Of a stretch of 64,000 nt of DNA, positions 30,196 to 39,570 are shown one piece after another; the first letter of the stretch is position 1, and each line of letters starts with the position of its first letter. Under the pieces are notes generated by a model. It did not search any database. It saw nothing but the letters and a program-made list of their open reading frames with translations, and was not told the DNA's origin. Source of the DNA: Glacieibacterium arshaanense (GTDB taxonomy: Bacteria > Pseudomonadota > Alphaproteobacteria > Sphingomonadales > Sphingomonadaceae); NCBI RefSeq assembly GCF_004681125.1, contig NZ_SIHO01000001.1, positions 310,001-374,000 on the forward strand, given 5' to 3'. A program made the position numbers and the translations under genes.

Positions 30196-30954
30196 ATGGG
30201 TATGCGTTTGGGTTCGGTTGCGCTGGCGGTGATGGCGCTGGCGTTGGCGCCGGTTTTAGCGACGTCGGCGGGGGCCGCGCCAATTCTGGCGAGCGACCTC
30301 ATCCTCAAGAGCAACACCGCGAACCTCCAATACAGCTGGCGCGTCCCACCCGAAGTCGGTGTCGAACCGCCGCTGTTCGAAGTCATGCGCGGCAAGGCCG
30401 AAGCGGGTTTCGCCGCCGGTCTGGCGCAGGCCAATGCCGACGCCGCCGAAGCCAAGAAGTCCGGCTTCCCGGTCCACCAATATACCGACCTGCGCTACTG
30501 GACGGTGGCTGCCGACACGACGCGGCTGCTGGCGCTGACCGGGCAATTGTACGGTTACACCGGCGGCGCGCACGGCAACACCGGCTATGACAGCGTCATC
30601 TGGGACCGCAAGACCAGGACCGCCATTAGCCTGCCGTCGCTGTTCAGCGACCGCGTCAAGGCGCGCGCCATTATCGAGCCTTTGGTCTGCAAGGCACTTG
30701 CCGAGGAGCAGAAAGAACGCCGTGGCGGCCAGAAAATGCCCGATTTCGAAAAGTGCCCGCCGCTGAGCCAAGCGACGCTGGTACCGTATGGCGGCATGAC
30801 GCCGGTCGCGCATTCGCTGCGCGTCATATTCGCGCCGTATGTCGCGGGCCCCTATGTCGAAGGCAGCTACGAGCTGACCATCCCCTGGCCCGAAGCCGTC
30901 AAGCCGCTGGTCAAACCCGAATTTCGCGAAGCGCTGTTCGGCGTGATGCAATAA
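30196..30954 (+). CDS. Exported DUF3298/DUF4163-type protein
   Basis: A 252-aa protein with signal peptide MGMRLGSVALAVMALALAPVLATSAGAA. The GYTGGAHGN motif and YELTIPWPEAVKPLVKPEF end are typical of the PdaC/RsiV-like DUF4163-DUF3298 module. The family is periplasmic and often binds or modifies cell wall. Two mature cysteines (VCKALAEE and EKCPPL) could form a disulfide. Confidence 0.82.
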   Translation: MGMRLGSVALAVMALALAPVLATSAGAAPILASDLILKSNTANLQYSWRVPPEVGVEPPLFEVMRGKAEAGFAAGLAQANADAAEAKKSGFPVHQYTDLRYWTVAADTTRLLALTGQLYGYTGGAHGNTGYDSVIWDRKTRTAISLPSLFSDRVKARAIIEPLVCKALAEEQKERRGGQKMPDFEKCPPLSQATLVPYGGMTPVAHSLRVIFAPYVAGPYVEGSYELTIPWPEAVKPLVKPEFREALFGVMQ

Positions 30955-30980
30955 CGGCGCAGCCGCGCTATATCGGCGGC

Positions 30981-31418
30981 ATGTCCGAAGCGCTCTACAA
31001 CACCGCCATCCTGCGTCTGGCCGCATCGATCCCGCATCAGGCGCGCCTGACCGCGCCGCAGGCGAGCGTCGTCAAGGTGTCGCCGGTGTGCGGCAGCCGC
31101 GTCACCGTCGATGTCGATCTCGATGCGCAGGGCCGCGTCGTGCGTTTCGGGCAGGAAGTCCGCGCCTGTGCATTGGGGCAGGCGTCCGCCAGCCTGTTCG
31201 GCGCGCACGTCATCGGCCGCACGCCCGAAGAACTCGCCGCCGCGCGCGATGCGCTCGCCGCCTATCTGAAGGGCGACGCCGATACCGCCGGCGACTGGCC
31301 GGGGCTCGAGCTGTTCGCGCCGGCACGGCCGCACACCGCGCGCCACGGCTCGATCCGGCTGGCGTTCGAAGCCGGCGCCGAAGCCGCCGCACTTGCCGCC
31401 CGCGCGGCAGCGGCATGA
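30981..31418 (+). CDS. IscU/NifU-like Fe-S scaffold protein, divergent
   Basis: A 145-aa NifU-N family protein. Two of the three IscU cluster cysteines are at canonical positions, C37 (PVCGS) and C63 (RACALGQASAS). The third is missing, and the usual CGD Asp is Ser. The stop overlaps the antiporter start as ATGA. This lineage is common in sphingomonads; whether it still assembles clusters is uncertain. Confidence 0.82.
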   Translation: MSEALYNTAILRLAASIPHQARLTAPQASVVKVSPVCGSRVTVDVDLDAQGRVVRFGQEVRACALGQASASLFGAHVIGRTPEELAAARDALAAYLKGDADTAGDWPGLELFAPARPHTARHGSIRLAFEAGAEAAALAARAAAA

Positions 31419-33229
31419 CCGAAGGCGGTTCGGGCTATCTGATCGAAACCGTCGGCTATCTGGCGGCGGCGGTGGTGATGGTGCCGCTGTTCGTGCGCTT
31501 CAAACTCGGCGCGGTGCTCGGCTATCTCGGCGCTGGTATATTGATCGGTCCGTCGGTGCTCGGGTTGCTGGGCGATCCCGAACAGACGTCGCGGCTTGCT
31601 GAATTTGGCATCGTGCTGCTGATGTTCATCATCGGGCTCGAACTCAAACCATCGCGGCTGTGGGCGCTGCGACGCGACATATTCGGGCTGGGGCTGCTGC
31701 AGGTCGTGCTGTGCGGGCTGGCGCTGACCGGCGTACTGCTGCTGCTGACATCAATGAGCTGGCAGGCGGCGCTGGTCGTCGGGCTGCCGCTCGGGCTGTC
31801 GTCGACGGCGCTGGTCATGCAATTGCTCGAAGAACGCGACCTGACCAACACGCCGTTCGGCGAGCGCGCGTTTTCGATGCTGCTGTTCCAGGACCTTGCC
31901 ATCGTGCCGCTGTTGACCGTAGTCGCGGCGCTGTCGCGGGTGCCCGATCCCGATGCGATGCCGGGCTGGCTGCAGGCGCTGGCAACCGTCGGCGCGATTG
32001 TCGTGCTGGTGCTTGGCGGGCGTTTCCTGCTGCGGCCGGGCCTGCGCCAGCTGGCATTGTTCGGCGCCCGCGAGGCGTTCACCGCCGCCGCGCTGCTCAC
32101 CGTGCTGGCGGCCGCATTACTGATGGCGAGCCTCGGGCTGTCGATGGCGCTCGGCGCCTTCGTCGCCGGCGTCATCCTCGCCGACTCGCCGTACCGCCAC
32201 GCGCTCGAAGCCGATATCGAGCCGTTCCGCGGGCTGCTGATGGGGCTGTTCTTCGCCTCAGTCGGGGCGTTGCTCGATTTCAGTGTCATCCGCGACCAAT
32301 GGCCGCTGGTCATCGCGCTGGTCATCGCCGTGCTGGCGACCAAAACCCTGGTTATCGGGCTGCTGGCACGCGCCTTCGGCAGCAGCTGGCTGCGTGCCTT
32401 CCAGATGGGTCTGCTGCTCGCGCAGGGCGGCGAATTCGGCTTCGTGCTGTTCGCCAGTGCGCAGCGCGGCCTGCTGATCGAACCGCAGGCGGCGGCATTG
32501 TTCAGCGCGGTGGTGACGGTGACGATGGCGCTGACACCGCTACTGATCCGGCTGGCGGCAAAGCTTAATCCGAAGGCTCAGCCACGTACCGATCTCGACG
32601 GCCCCGACGCGGCGCCGCGCGAAAATGCCGACAGCAGCGTCGGCCGCGTACTGCTCGTCGGCACCGGCCGCGTCGGGCAGGGCGTCGCGCAGATGCTGCT
32701 GGCGCGCGGCGCCGATGTCGTGGCGATCGACAATGACCCCGAAATCATCGACGTCAGCAAATTGTTCGGCAACCGCGTCTATTTCGGCGACGGCCGCCGC
32801 GTCGATATCCTGCGCGCCGCCGGCGCTGCCGAGGCGCGGCTGCTGGTGTTCGCCATCGACGGCAAATGGGACCCCGAAACCGTGCTCGGGCCGATCCGCG
32901 CGGCGTTCCCGCAGCTCGAAATCGTCGCACGCGCTTTCGACCGCGTGCATCTCCTCGACTTGCTGCGCGCCGACGTCGGCGTCGCCGTACGCGAGATGTT
33001 CGATGGCAGCATTGCGCTTGGCCGTGCGGCGCTCACCGCGCTCGATACCGATTCCGAAACCATCGCGGCGATCGAGGCCGAATTCCGCAGCCGCGACGCC
33101 GAAAGGCTGGCGCTGCAACTGGTCAGCGGCGACCAGCTTTCGGGCGCCGACCGGCTGTTCCGCCCTGGTAGCGTCTTCATCCCCGATGCGCTCGGCGAGA
33201 TTCCCTTTGAGGAAGCCCCCGCGGACTGA
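31415..33229 (+). CDS. CPA2-family monovalent cation:proton antiporter (Kef type)
   Basis: A 604-aa protein with about 12 transmembrane helices (Na_H_Exchanger domain) and a C-terminal RCK/TrkA-N NAD-binding domain (RVLLVGTGRVGQGVAQMLL). It resembles KefB/KefC/YbaL K+ efflux systems. The ATG start overlaps the scaffold gene stop. No KefF/KefG ancillary gene is nearby. Confidence 0.93.
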   Translation: MTEGGSGYLIETVGYLAAAVVMVPLFVRFKLGAVLGYLGAGILIGPSVLGLLGDPEQTSRLAEFGIVLLMFIIGLELKPSRLWALRRDIFGLGLLQVVLCGLALTGVLLLLTSMSWQAALVVGLPLGLSSTALVMQLLEERDLTNTPFGERAFSMLLFQDLAIVPLLTVVAALSRVPDPDAMPGWLQALATVGAIVVLVLGGRFLLRPGLRQLALFGAREAFTAAALLTVLAAALLMASLGLSMALGAFVAGVILADSPYRHALEADIEPFRGLLMGLFFASVGALLDFSVIRDQWPLVIALVIAVLATKTLVIGLLARAFGSSWLRAFQMGLLLAQGGEFGFVLFASAQRGLLIEPQAAALFSAVVTVTMALTPLLIRLAAKLNPKAQPRTDLDGPDAAPRENADSSVGRVLLVGTGRVGQGVAQMLLARGADVVAIDNDPEIIDVSKLFGNRVYFGDGRRVDILRAAGAAEARLLVFAIDGKWDPETVLGPIRAAFPQLEIVARAFDRVHLLDLLRADVGVAVREMFDGSIALGRAALTALDTDSETIAAIEAEFRSRDAERLALQLVSGDQLSGADRLFRPGSVFIPDALGEIPFEEAPAD

Positions 33230-33262
33230 TACGCGCTGCCTACAAACCTTGGGAGAACTGCA

Positions 33263-34264
33263 ATGACCGTTTCGCGCGAAGTCCGTTTGGCGAGCCGCCC
33301 CGTCGGGCTGCCGACCGCCGCCAATTTTGCCGTCGCCGACGTGACGCTCGCCGCACCCGGCCCCGGCCAGGTGCTCGTCGCCAACCGCTGGATGTCGGTC
33401 GACCCCTATATGCGCGGCCGCATGTACGACCGCGAAAGTTATGTGCCGCCGTTTCAGGTCGGCGAGGTGCTGCAGGGCGGTGCCGTCGGCGAAGTGATCG
33501 AATCGAACGATCCGGGCTTCAAGGCCGGCGACCTGGTGATGTCTTTCTTCGGCTGGCGCACGGCGTTCGTCGCGCCTGCTGCCGCGCTCGAAAAGCTGCC
33601 GGCCGTCGCCGGTGTGCCGACGCAGGCGTTTCTCGGCGTGATGGGCATGCCGGGGCTGACCGCCTGGGGCGGGCTGCTCGACGTCGGCCAGCCCAAGGCG
33701 GGTGACACGGTATTCGTGTCGGGCGCCGCCGGCGCTGTCGGCTCGCTGGTCGCGCAGATTGCCAAGATCAAGGGCTGTACCGTCGTGGCGAGTGCCGGCA
33801 CCGACGCCAAATGCGCCTGGCTCAAGTCGCTCGGCATCGACCATGTCATCAACTACAAGACCTGCGGCAACCTGCTTGAAGCCGTCAAGGCGGCAGCGCC
33901 CAAGGGCATCGACGTCTATTTCGACAATGTCGGCGGCGAGCATCTCGAGGTCGCGATCGAATGTGCCAAGCCGTTCGCCCGCCTCGTCGAATGCGGCATG
34001 ATCGGCGACTATAATGCCACCGAGCCTTCGCCCGGTCCGCGCAACATCATCATGGTCGTCGGCAAGAGCCTGAAGATCCAGGGCTTCATCAGCACGCAGT
34101 TCGCCGGCAAGCGCGCCGAATTCGCTGCCGAAATGGCCGGCTGGATTGCCGCCGGCAAGATCAAGTGGGAAGAAACCGTGTTCGAAGGCATCGACAAGGC
34201 CGGCGACGCTTTCCTCGGGCTGTTTTCGGGTGCCAACACCGGCAAGATGCTGGTCAAGCTGTGA
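33263..34264 (+). CDS. NADP-dependent medium-chain oxidoreductase (CurA/leukotriene B4 dehydrogenase-like)
   Basis: A zinc-independent MDR enzyme reducing alpha,beta-unsaturated ketones or aldehydes. It is 333 aa, with SVDPYMRGRMYD near the N-terminus, the nucleotide site SGAAGAVGSLVAQIAK and the FDNVGGEHLEVAIE segment. The stop TGA overlaps the ATG of the small DUF333 gene (TGATG). Confidence 0.92.
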   Translation: MTVSREVRLASRPVGLPTAANFAVADVTLAAPGPGQVLVANRWMSVDPYMRGRMYDRESYVPPFQVGEVLQGGAVGEVIESNDPGFKAGDLVMSFFGWRTAFVAPAAALEKLPAVAGVPTQAFLGVMGMPGLTAWGGLLDVGQPKAGDTVFVSGAAGAVGSLVAQIAKIKGCTVVASAGTDAKCAWLKSLGIDHVINYKTCGNLLEAVKAAAPKGIDVYFDNVGGEHLEVAIECAKPFARLVECGMIGDYNATEPSPGPRNIIMVVGKSLKIQGFISTQFAGKRAEFAAEMAGWIAAGKIKWEETVFEGIDKAGDAFLGLFSGANTGKMLVKL

Positions 34265-34521
34265 TGCTGTTGCTGCTGGCAGCTGTGGTTGGCAGCGTCG
34301 CCGCGACGCCGCCACCGGCAGCACCGCCGACCGCAACGACGACGCTCGCCAATCCGGCGAGCGTCGCCTGCGGCAAGGATGGCGGCACCATCGAGATGGT
34401 GCCCGATGTGGCGGGCAACATCACCGGCATCTGCCACCGCAAGGACGGCAGCGCCTGCGAGGAATGGGCGCTGTTCCGCACCGGCCAGTGCGTGTTGCCG
34501 CCACCACAAATCAAGAACTAG
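34264..34521 (+). CDS. Small exported DUF333-type protein
   Basis: An 85-aa protein with a short signal sequence (MLLLLAAVVGSVAA), a Pro/Thr-rich linker and a DUF333 module (NPASVACGKDGGTIEMV, GICHRKDGSACEEWALFRTGQC). The four cysteines probably form two disulfides in the periplasm. Related modules appear in small hemolysin-like lipoproteins; function unknown. Start is coupled to the preceding gene as TGATG. Confidence 0.85.
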   Translation: MLLLLAAVVGSVAATPPPAAPPTATTTLANPASVACGKDGGTIEMVPDVAGNITGICHRKDGSACEEWALFRTGQCVLPPPQIKN

Positions 34522-34546
34522 ACCAACGACCTCAGGGCATTACGAA

Positions 34547-35692
34547 ATGCAATTCGATCTGACCGAAGACCAGCGCAGCATCCAGGAAATGGCGCGCCGC
34601 TTCACTGCCGACCGCGTCGTGCCGTTCGCCGCCGGCTGGGACCAGCGCAGCGAGTTCCCGCGCGACACCATCGTCGAGGCGGCGGGGCTGGGCTTCGGCA
34701 GCATCTACATTTCGGAAGCGTCGGGAGGCATCGGGCTGGGGCGCATGGAAGCGGCGCTGATCATGGAAGCCATGGCCTATGGCTGCCCGAGTTTTTCGGC
34801 GTTCATTTCGATCCACAACATGGCGTCGTGGATGATCGATTGCTACGGCGACGCCGACGTCAAGGCGCGCTACCTGCCCGACCTCGTGCCGATGACGCGC
34901 ATCGCCAGCTACTGCCTGACCGAGCCGGGCTCGGGCTCCGACGCCGCCGCCTTGCGAACCCGCGCAGTGCGTGACGGCGACCACTATGTCGTCAACGGCA
35001 GCAAGGCATTCATTTCGGGCGCCGGCGTCAACGAAGTCTATGTGACGATGGTGCGCACCGGCGAGGACGGGCCGCGCGGCGTCTCGTGCCTTGTCATCGA
35101 CAAGGACACGCCCGGCGTCAGCTTCGGCGCCAACGAACACAAGATGGGCTGGCGCAACCAGCCGACCGCGGTGGTCAATTTCGACAACGCCCGCGTGCCC
35201 GTCGCCAACCGCCTAGGTGCCGAGGGCGAGGGCTTCAAGATTGCCATGTCGGGCCTCGACGGTGGCCGCCTCAACATCGGCGCGTGCTCGCTCGGCGGTG
35301 CCCAGCGCGCGCTCGACGACGCGATTGCCTATACCCGCACGCGCAACCAGTTCGGCAAGGCCATCGTCGATTTCCAGGCAACGCAGTTCAAGCTCGCCGA
35401 CATGGAAACCGAACTGCAGGCGGCGCGCACCTTGCTCTACGCCGCCGCCGCGAAGGTCAGCGCCAATGCCCCTGACAAGACCAAGTTCGCCGCAATGGCC
35501 AAGCGGCTGGCGACCGATACCGGCATGAGCGTCGTCGACCGCGCGCTGCAGCTTCACGGCGGCTATGGCTATCTGCAGGACTATGGCATCGAAAAGCTGT
35601 TCCGCGACCTGCGCGTCCACCAGATACTCGAAGGCACCAACGAGATCATGCGCGTCATCATCAGCCGGGAATTGCTGCGCGAGAGTAATTAA
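34547..35692 (+). CDS. Acyl-CoA dehydrogenase (isobutyryl-CoA dehydrogenase-like)
   Basis: An FAD enzyme oxidising short, probably branched acyl-CoA. It is 381 aa, with signature CLTEPGSGSDAAALRTRA, RTRNQFGKAI and C-terminal QLHGGYGYLQDYGIEKLFRDLRV. The SASGGIGLGRMEAALIMEAMAYG region resembles ACAD8. The ATG at 34547 is the family start (MQFDLTEDQRSIQEM). The family-1 repeat copy 2 starts 2 nt past its stop. Confidence 0.93.
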   Translation: MQFDLTEDQRSIQEMARRFTADRVVPFAAGWDQRSEFPRDTIVEAAGLGFGSIYISEASGGIGLGRMEAALIMEAMAYGCPSFSAFISIHNMASWMIDCYGDADVKARYLPDLVPMTRIASYCLTEPGSGSDAAALRTRAVRDGDHYVVNGSKAFISGAGVNEVYVTMVRTGEDGPRGVSCLVIDKDTPGVSFGANEHKMGWRNQPTAVVNFDNARVPVANRLGAEGEGFKIAMSGLDGGRLNIGACSLGGAQRALDDAIAYTRTRNQFGKAIVDFQATQFKLADMETELQAARTLLYAAAAKVSANAPDKTKFAAMAKRLATDTGMSVVDRALQLHGGYGYLQDYGIEKLFRDLRVHQILEGTNEIMRVIISRELLRESN

Positions 35693-35694
35693 GA

Positions 35695-35780
35695 GCCTCC
35701 GGCGGGCAGGCCTGAGGCCTGCACCCGATTGAAGAGCGCCAAACAAATGGGTCCAGGCCTCAGGCCTGCCCGCCGGAGGC
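35695..35780. repeat. Dispersed nested-hairpin element, family 1, copy 2
   Basis: Same 86-bp layout as the copy at 14234: 32-nt arms (35695-35726 and 35749-35780) beginning GCCTCCGGCGGGCAGGCC, with a GATTGAAGAGCGCC loop. Both inner hairpins here are CAGGCC/GGCCTG. It lies between the acyl-CoA dehydrogenase gene and the phosphotransferase gene and could terminate the former. Confidence 0.9.
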
Positions 35781-35865
35781 CCTTGAATTGGTTGACTGAA
35801 AGAGTCGCCACTGGCCTGTTCTGCGGCTAGACCAAATCGTACCAACACCGTTCTGGGGAGGACGC

Positions 35866-36954
35866 ATGACCAATCCTTTGATCGTCGCCGATGCGGCGAC
35901 AATCGATGCCGCCTGGATGACGATGGCGCTGCGCCACGCCGGCGTGCTCGGCAGCGGCAGCGTCGCCAGCCTGACGCGCAAGGCGGTCGGTAACGGGTTG
36001 GTGGCCGACAGCTACCGCTTCGAAATGACCTATACCGGGGATGCCGGGACGGCGCCGCGCAGCGTGGTCGGCAAGTTCCCCGCGACCGACCCGGTGAGCC
36101 GCAAGGCGGGGTCGGAGCATGTGCTGTATCTGCGTGAGGTCAGCTTCTACCGCGAATTGGCGCGGACGCTCGAAATCCACACGCCGCACGCCTATGTCGC
36201 CGAAGTCGACCCTGACAATGATGATTTCACGCTGTTGCTCGCCGATCTCGCGCCGGCGCGGCAGGGCGACCAGCTCGCCGGCTGCTCGGTGGCGGATGCG
36301 CGCGTGGCGCTGCGCGAGGCGGCGATGCTGCATGCGCCGCGGTGGGGTGATGCATCGGTGGAAAGCATCGACTGGCTGGTGAACCGGCCGGCGCGGTTGC
36401 AGCCAATGGTCGAAGCTGCGCTGCCGACGATCGCGGGCCTGTTCCAGGAACGCTACGCGGGCGTGCTCGAGCCCGAATACATCGACCTCGTCAACCGGCT
36501 GCCGGCGGCGCTGGCGGGCAGCCGCGAGGACCGGTCATCGCCGCGTACGCTGATACACGGTGACTTCCGGCTCGATAACATTCTGTTCGATGTCTATGGC
36601 GGCGCGCGGCCGATGGCTACGCTCGACTGGCAGACCGTCACCGTCGGGCCGGGGCTGACCGATGTCGCCTATTTCCTGTCGGCCGGGCTCGACCCCGATG
36701 TCCGCCGCGCGCACGAAGTCGAGCTGGTGCGCGGTTATCACGCCGAGCTGCTGCAACGCGGCGTCACCGGCTATGGCTGGGATGACTGCTGGCGCGATTA
36801 CCGGCGCTACACGCTGCACGGCATCATGATGGGCGTGTTTTCGGCGCTGTCGGTCGAACGCACCGAGCGCGGCGATGCGCTGTTCCTCAAGATGACGCGC
36901 GGCGCCTGCGCGCAAGCGCTCGACCATGGAAGCTTCAGCTTCTGGGAGGGCTGA
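35866..36954 (+). CDS. Aminoglycoside-phosphotransferase-like (APH) kinase family protein
   Basis: A 362-aa protein kinase-like fold protein. HGDFRLDNILFD is the catalytic loop (HGDxxxxN) and TLDWQTVTVGPG the metal-binding DxD-type loop. It resembles the ecdysteroid-kinase/acyl-CoA-associated phosphotransferases rather than true resistance enzymes. The preceding acyl-CoA dehydrogenase gene hints at lipid or CoA-thioester metabolism. Confidence 0.87.
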   Translation: MTNPLIVADAATIDAAWMTMALRHAGVLGSGSVASLTRKAVGNGLVADSYRFEMTYTGDAGTAPRSVVGKFPATDPVSRKAGSEHVLYLREVSFYRELARTLEIHTPHAYVAEVDPDNDDFTLLLADLAPARQGDQLAGCSVADARVALREAAMLHAPRWGDASVESIDWLVNRPARLQPMVEAALPTIAGLFQERYAGVLEPEYIDLVNRLPAALAGSREDRSSPRTLIHGDFRLDNILFDVYGGARPMATLDWQTVTVGPGLTDVAYFLSAGLDPDVRRAHEVELVRGYHAELLQRGVTGYGWDDCWRDYRRYTLHGIMMGVFSALSVERTERGDALFLKMTRGACAQALDHGSFSFWEG

Positions 36955-36958
36955 AACG

Positions 36959-37975
36959 CTATTGCGCCGGCACCGGCATCAGTCTTGTGCGCCGCGCAAT
37001 GCGCCAGTCTTCAATCGGCCGATCAATGAAGCGATAAGTCAGGAGCGTCACCACGACCGTGGCGAGCAGCGCGACAAGCTTGCCGGCCCAGCCCGGCGCA
37101 AACCAGCCGGCCGCCATCCCGATCGACAGCACCGGATAGTGTAGCAGGTAGAATGGGTAGGACAGATTGCCGAGCAGCCGGTCGATTGGTGGTGCGATTT
37201 GCCGCACGTTCCATGCGATGAACGGTATCAGCAACAGGCACCACGCCATGCCGACGCGCAGATCGGCGTCCGACCACACCCCCGGCGTCTTGAGGACTAT
37301 ATGGCTTAATCCGGGCACCAGAAAACAGACCAGCCCGAAGCCCGCGAATGTAACGACGGACGCCAACGCCGAACGCCCAGTACATGTCCAGCCGGTCAAG
37401 CGGATCGCCAGCCCGGCGCCGAACGCTGGTACCAGTACCAACACGGTAGCGATGTCATGATTGCATAGCAGCCAAAGCCCGACCGGCGTCGCCACCAACA
37501 GCAGCAGTAGTGCCCGCCATCTGACCAGCACGCCGGCCGGTGCGACCAGCAGCATCAGCAGCGGCAGCAATATGTAGAATTGTAGTTCGAAATCGAGCGA
37601 CCAGGCGACGCCGAGCACATCATGGTGGCGCGTCGCCAGTCCGAGCAGCAGCAGCGTCGACGCCAGATTGCCCGCCGCCGGCAATGCCAGCCACTGACGC
37701 ACCGCAACCGTGGCTATTGTGGCAATCGCCATCAGCGGCCAGATACGCAGCCAACGATCGAGAATGAAGCTGCCGATGCTGCCGTTGTGGCGCACGAAAA
37801 GCCCCGTCACCCAAAAACCGCTGAGCACAAAGAAAACGATGACTGCGGGGCCACCGATTTGCAGGCGCGACGTGTGCGAAACCCACACAAGCAATGCCAG
37901 CAGCAACCGCAGCATGCCGGGGCCGCGAAGAACCGGCAGCCAAAATGCCTGCAAACTGCCTGAATTTCCTGTCAC
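36959..37975 (-). CDS. Membrane acyltransferase family 3 (OafA/YrhL type)
   Basis: A 338-aa polytopic protein with about 10 hydrophobic segments. The conserved early part WVSHTSRLQIGGPAVIVFFVLSGFWV and RWLRIWPL match acyltransferase 3, which O-acylates surface polysaccharides. The N-terminus is uncertain: GTG at 37975 is used, with ATG at 37915 possible. It is convergent with the phosphotransferase gene, 4 nt between stops. Confidence 0.85.
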   Translation of the reverse strand: MTGNSGSLQAFWLPVLRGPGMLRLLLALLVWVSHTSRLQIGGPAVIVFFVLSGFWVTGLFVRHNGSIGSFILDRWLRIWPLMAIATIATVAVRQWLALPAAGNLASTLLLLGLATRHHDVLGVAWSLDFELQFYILLPLLMLLVAPAGVLVRWRALLLLLVATPVGLWLLCNHDIATVLVLVPAFGAGLAIRLTGWTCTGRSALASVVTFAGFGLVCFLVPGLSHIVLKTPGVWSDADLRVGMAWCLLLIPFIAWNVRQIAPPIDRLLGNLSYPFYLLHYPVLSIGMAAGWFAPGWAGKLVALLATVVVTLLTYRFIDRPIEDWRIARRTRLMPVPAQ

Positions 37976-38105
37976 TCGCCCCCGCGCCCGCCCTTCGCAC
38001 GATGGCTATAATGTTTCCAATTTATTAATTCTAATGACTTGTTTGAATGCTGGCAACATTCGGCATATGCGTTTTCGGCGCAATTCCTGCGGTGGACCCC
38101 TGCTG

Positions 38106-38477
38106 ATGGCCAATCTTCAACCTGCCGGCGCACGCTGGCTGCCGACGCTGGCGGCGCTCAACGGGCTGCTCGCCGTTGGTGTCGGTGCAATGGCTGCGCA
38201 CGCACTGACCGATCCGCAGGCCAAGGCGTGGGCGACGACGGCGGCGGCTTATCAGCTACCGCACGCGATCGCGGTGTTCGCGCTGCTGGCGTGGCGCGAC
38301 AGCCGCGCGGTGCGTGGCGGTGCGTGGGCACTGACGCTGGGGACGTTGCTGTTCGGGCTCAGCCTCGACGCGCTGGCGCTGGGTGCGCCGCGCAGCGTTG
38401 CCCTGTTCGCGCCGGTCGGCGGTTCGCTGATGCTCGGCGGCTGGGCGTGGCTGATCTGGGTGGCGGCGCGGCGGTGA
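38106..38477 (+). CDS. DUF423-family small membrane protein
   Basis: A 123-aa four-helix membrane protein. It shows the DUF423 patterns GLLAVGVGAMAAHAL, AYQLPHAIAVFALL and GGSLMLGGWAWLIW. The ATG at 38106 follows GGTGGA; an upstream in-frame ATG at 38067 is possible. Function is unknown. It lies alone upstream of a convergent aldolase gene. Confidence 0.87.
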   Translation: MANLQPAGARWLPTLAALNGLLAVGVGAMAAHALTDPQAKAWATTAAAYQLPHAIAVFALLAWRDSRAVRGGAWALTLGTLLFGLSLDALALGAPRSVALFAPVGGSLMLGGWAWLIWVAARR

Positions 38478-38496
38478 GGCCGCGCCGTAGCCGTCG

Positions 38497-39273
38497 CTAG
38501 TTGGCGTAACCCGGATTGTGGCGGTCGAGCTTGCGCAGCAGCGCCGGCCACGCCAGTTTGTCGGCAATCACGCCGATCATTTCGGTCTGGCCATGGACCT
38601 TTTCGGGCGTGCCCTGCGGCGGGTTGTTGAGGCCCTTCAGCCCGGCGCTGAGCGCCTTGACCTGCACTTCGCAGGCGCGTTCGAGATAGTACATCGACAC
38701 GAACGCCTCGGCCATCGTCTTGCCGACGGTCAGCGTGCCATGGTTGCGCAGGATCATCGCGGTGTTGGTGGCGCCAAGGTCCGTGCCCAAGCGCGCGCGC
38801 TCTTCGAGGTCGGTCGCGATGCCTTCATAGTCGTGATACGACAGCCGGTTGACGACGGCCATTGCGGTCTGGCTGATCGGCAGCAGCCCTTCGGCCTGGG
38901 CGGCGACGGCCTGGCCCGACGGCGTGTGCAGGTGGATGACCGCATGCGCGTCCTCGCGCGCCATGTGCACCGCCGAATGGACGGTGAAGCCAGCGGCGTT
39001 GACCATGTACGGCGTCTCGTCGACGGGGTTGCCGTTCATGTCGATCTTGACGAGGCTCGACGCGGTGATTTCCTCGAACATCAGGTTGTACGGGTTGATC
39101 AGGAAGTGATGTTCGGGACCGGGGATGCGCACCGATAGATGCGTGAAGATCATATCGTCCCAGCCGTACATCGCGACCAGCCGGTAAGCGGCGGCCAGAT
39201 CGACGCGCAGCGCCCATTCCTCGGCACTGCAGCTGTCCTTGACGCTGGGCGCGGCCTTCATTGCGGTAGCCAT
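38497..39273 (-). CDS. Class II aldolase/adducin family protein
   Basis: A 258-aa protein with metal ligands in HAVIHLHTPSGQA (HxH) and a C-terminal His in MILRNHGTLTVG. The N-terminal WDDMIFTHLSVRIPG segment is the usual one. These enzymes carry out retro-aldol or decarboxylation reactions on sugar- or lactate-like substrates; the substrate here is not evident. Confidence 0.9.
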   Translation of the reverse strand: MATAMKAAPSVKDSCSAEEWALRVDLAAAYRLVAMYGWDDMIFTHLSVRIPGPEHHFLINPYNLMFEEITASSLVKIDMNGNPVDETPYMVNAAGFTVHSAVHMAREDAHAVIHLHTPSGQAVAAQAEGLLPISQTAMAVVNRLSYHDYEGIATDLEERARLGTDLGATNTAMILRNHGTLTVGKTMAEAFVSMYYLERACEVQVKALSAGLKGLNNPPQGTPEKVHGQTEMIGVIADKLAWPALLRKLDRHNPGYAN

Positions 39274-39313
39274 GATAAATCTCCCCGGAGATGGAATTTG
39301 CTAAACCGAGAGC

Positions 39314-39490
39314 CTATGCCCGACTCGGTGGCAAAGGCAAGTCCCGCGGTGTGCGCTGCGTCCGGCAGGCATCCGAACAGTAGCGCACATTTTCCCAGTC
39401 GCGTTCACACTTCTTGCGCCAGCTGAACGGTCGCCCACAGCACTGGCAAATTTTTGTCGGCAGGTCGGCCTTGTTGCGCATCTTGGGCAT
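39314..39490 (-). CDS. Small DUF2256 zinc-ribbon-like protein
   Basis: A 58-aa protein starting [13 protein letters not shown]. The pattern [14 protein letters not shown]..., [15 protein letters not shown] matches DUF2256, a C4-type small zinc-binding protein often found beside cryptochrome or deoxyribodipyrimidine photolyase genes. None is next to it here. The reading frame sits in the 297-nt space between the aldolase and PhoD genes and is shorter than most automatic cut-offs. Function is unknown. Confidence 0.88.
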   Translation of the reverse strand: MPKMRNKADLPTKICQCCGRPFSWRKKCERDWENVRYCSDACRTQRTPRDLPLPPSRA

Positions 39491-39570
39491 ATTGTTAGTC
39501 TAGGCGCGCGCATCGCAGCTGCCAATCGGCAGCTGTCCAGTGCGCCAACGATAGTCCCGGGGGATGCGCG

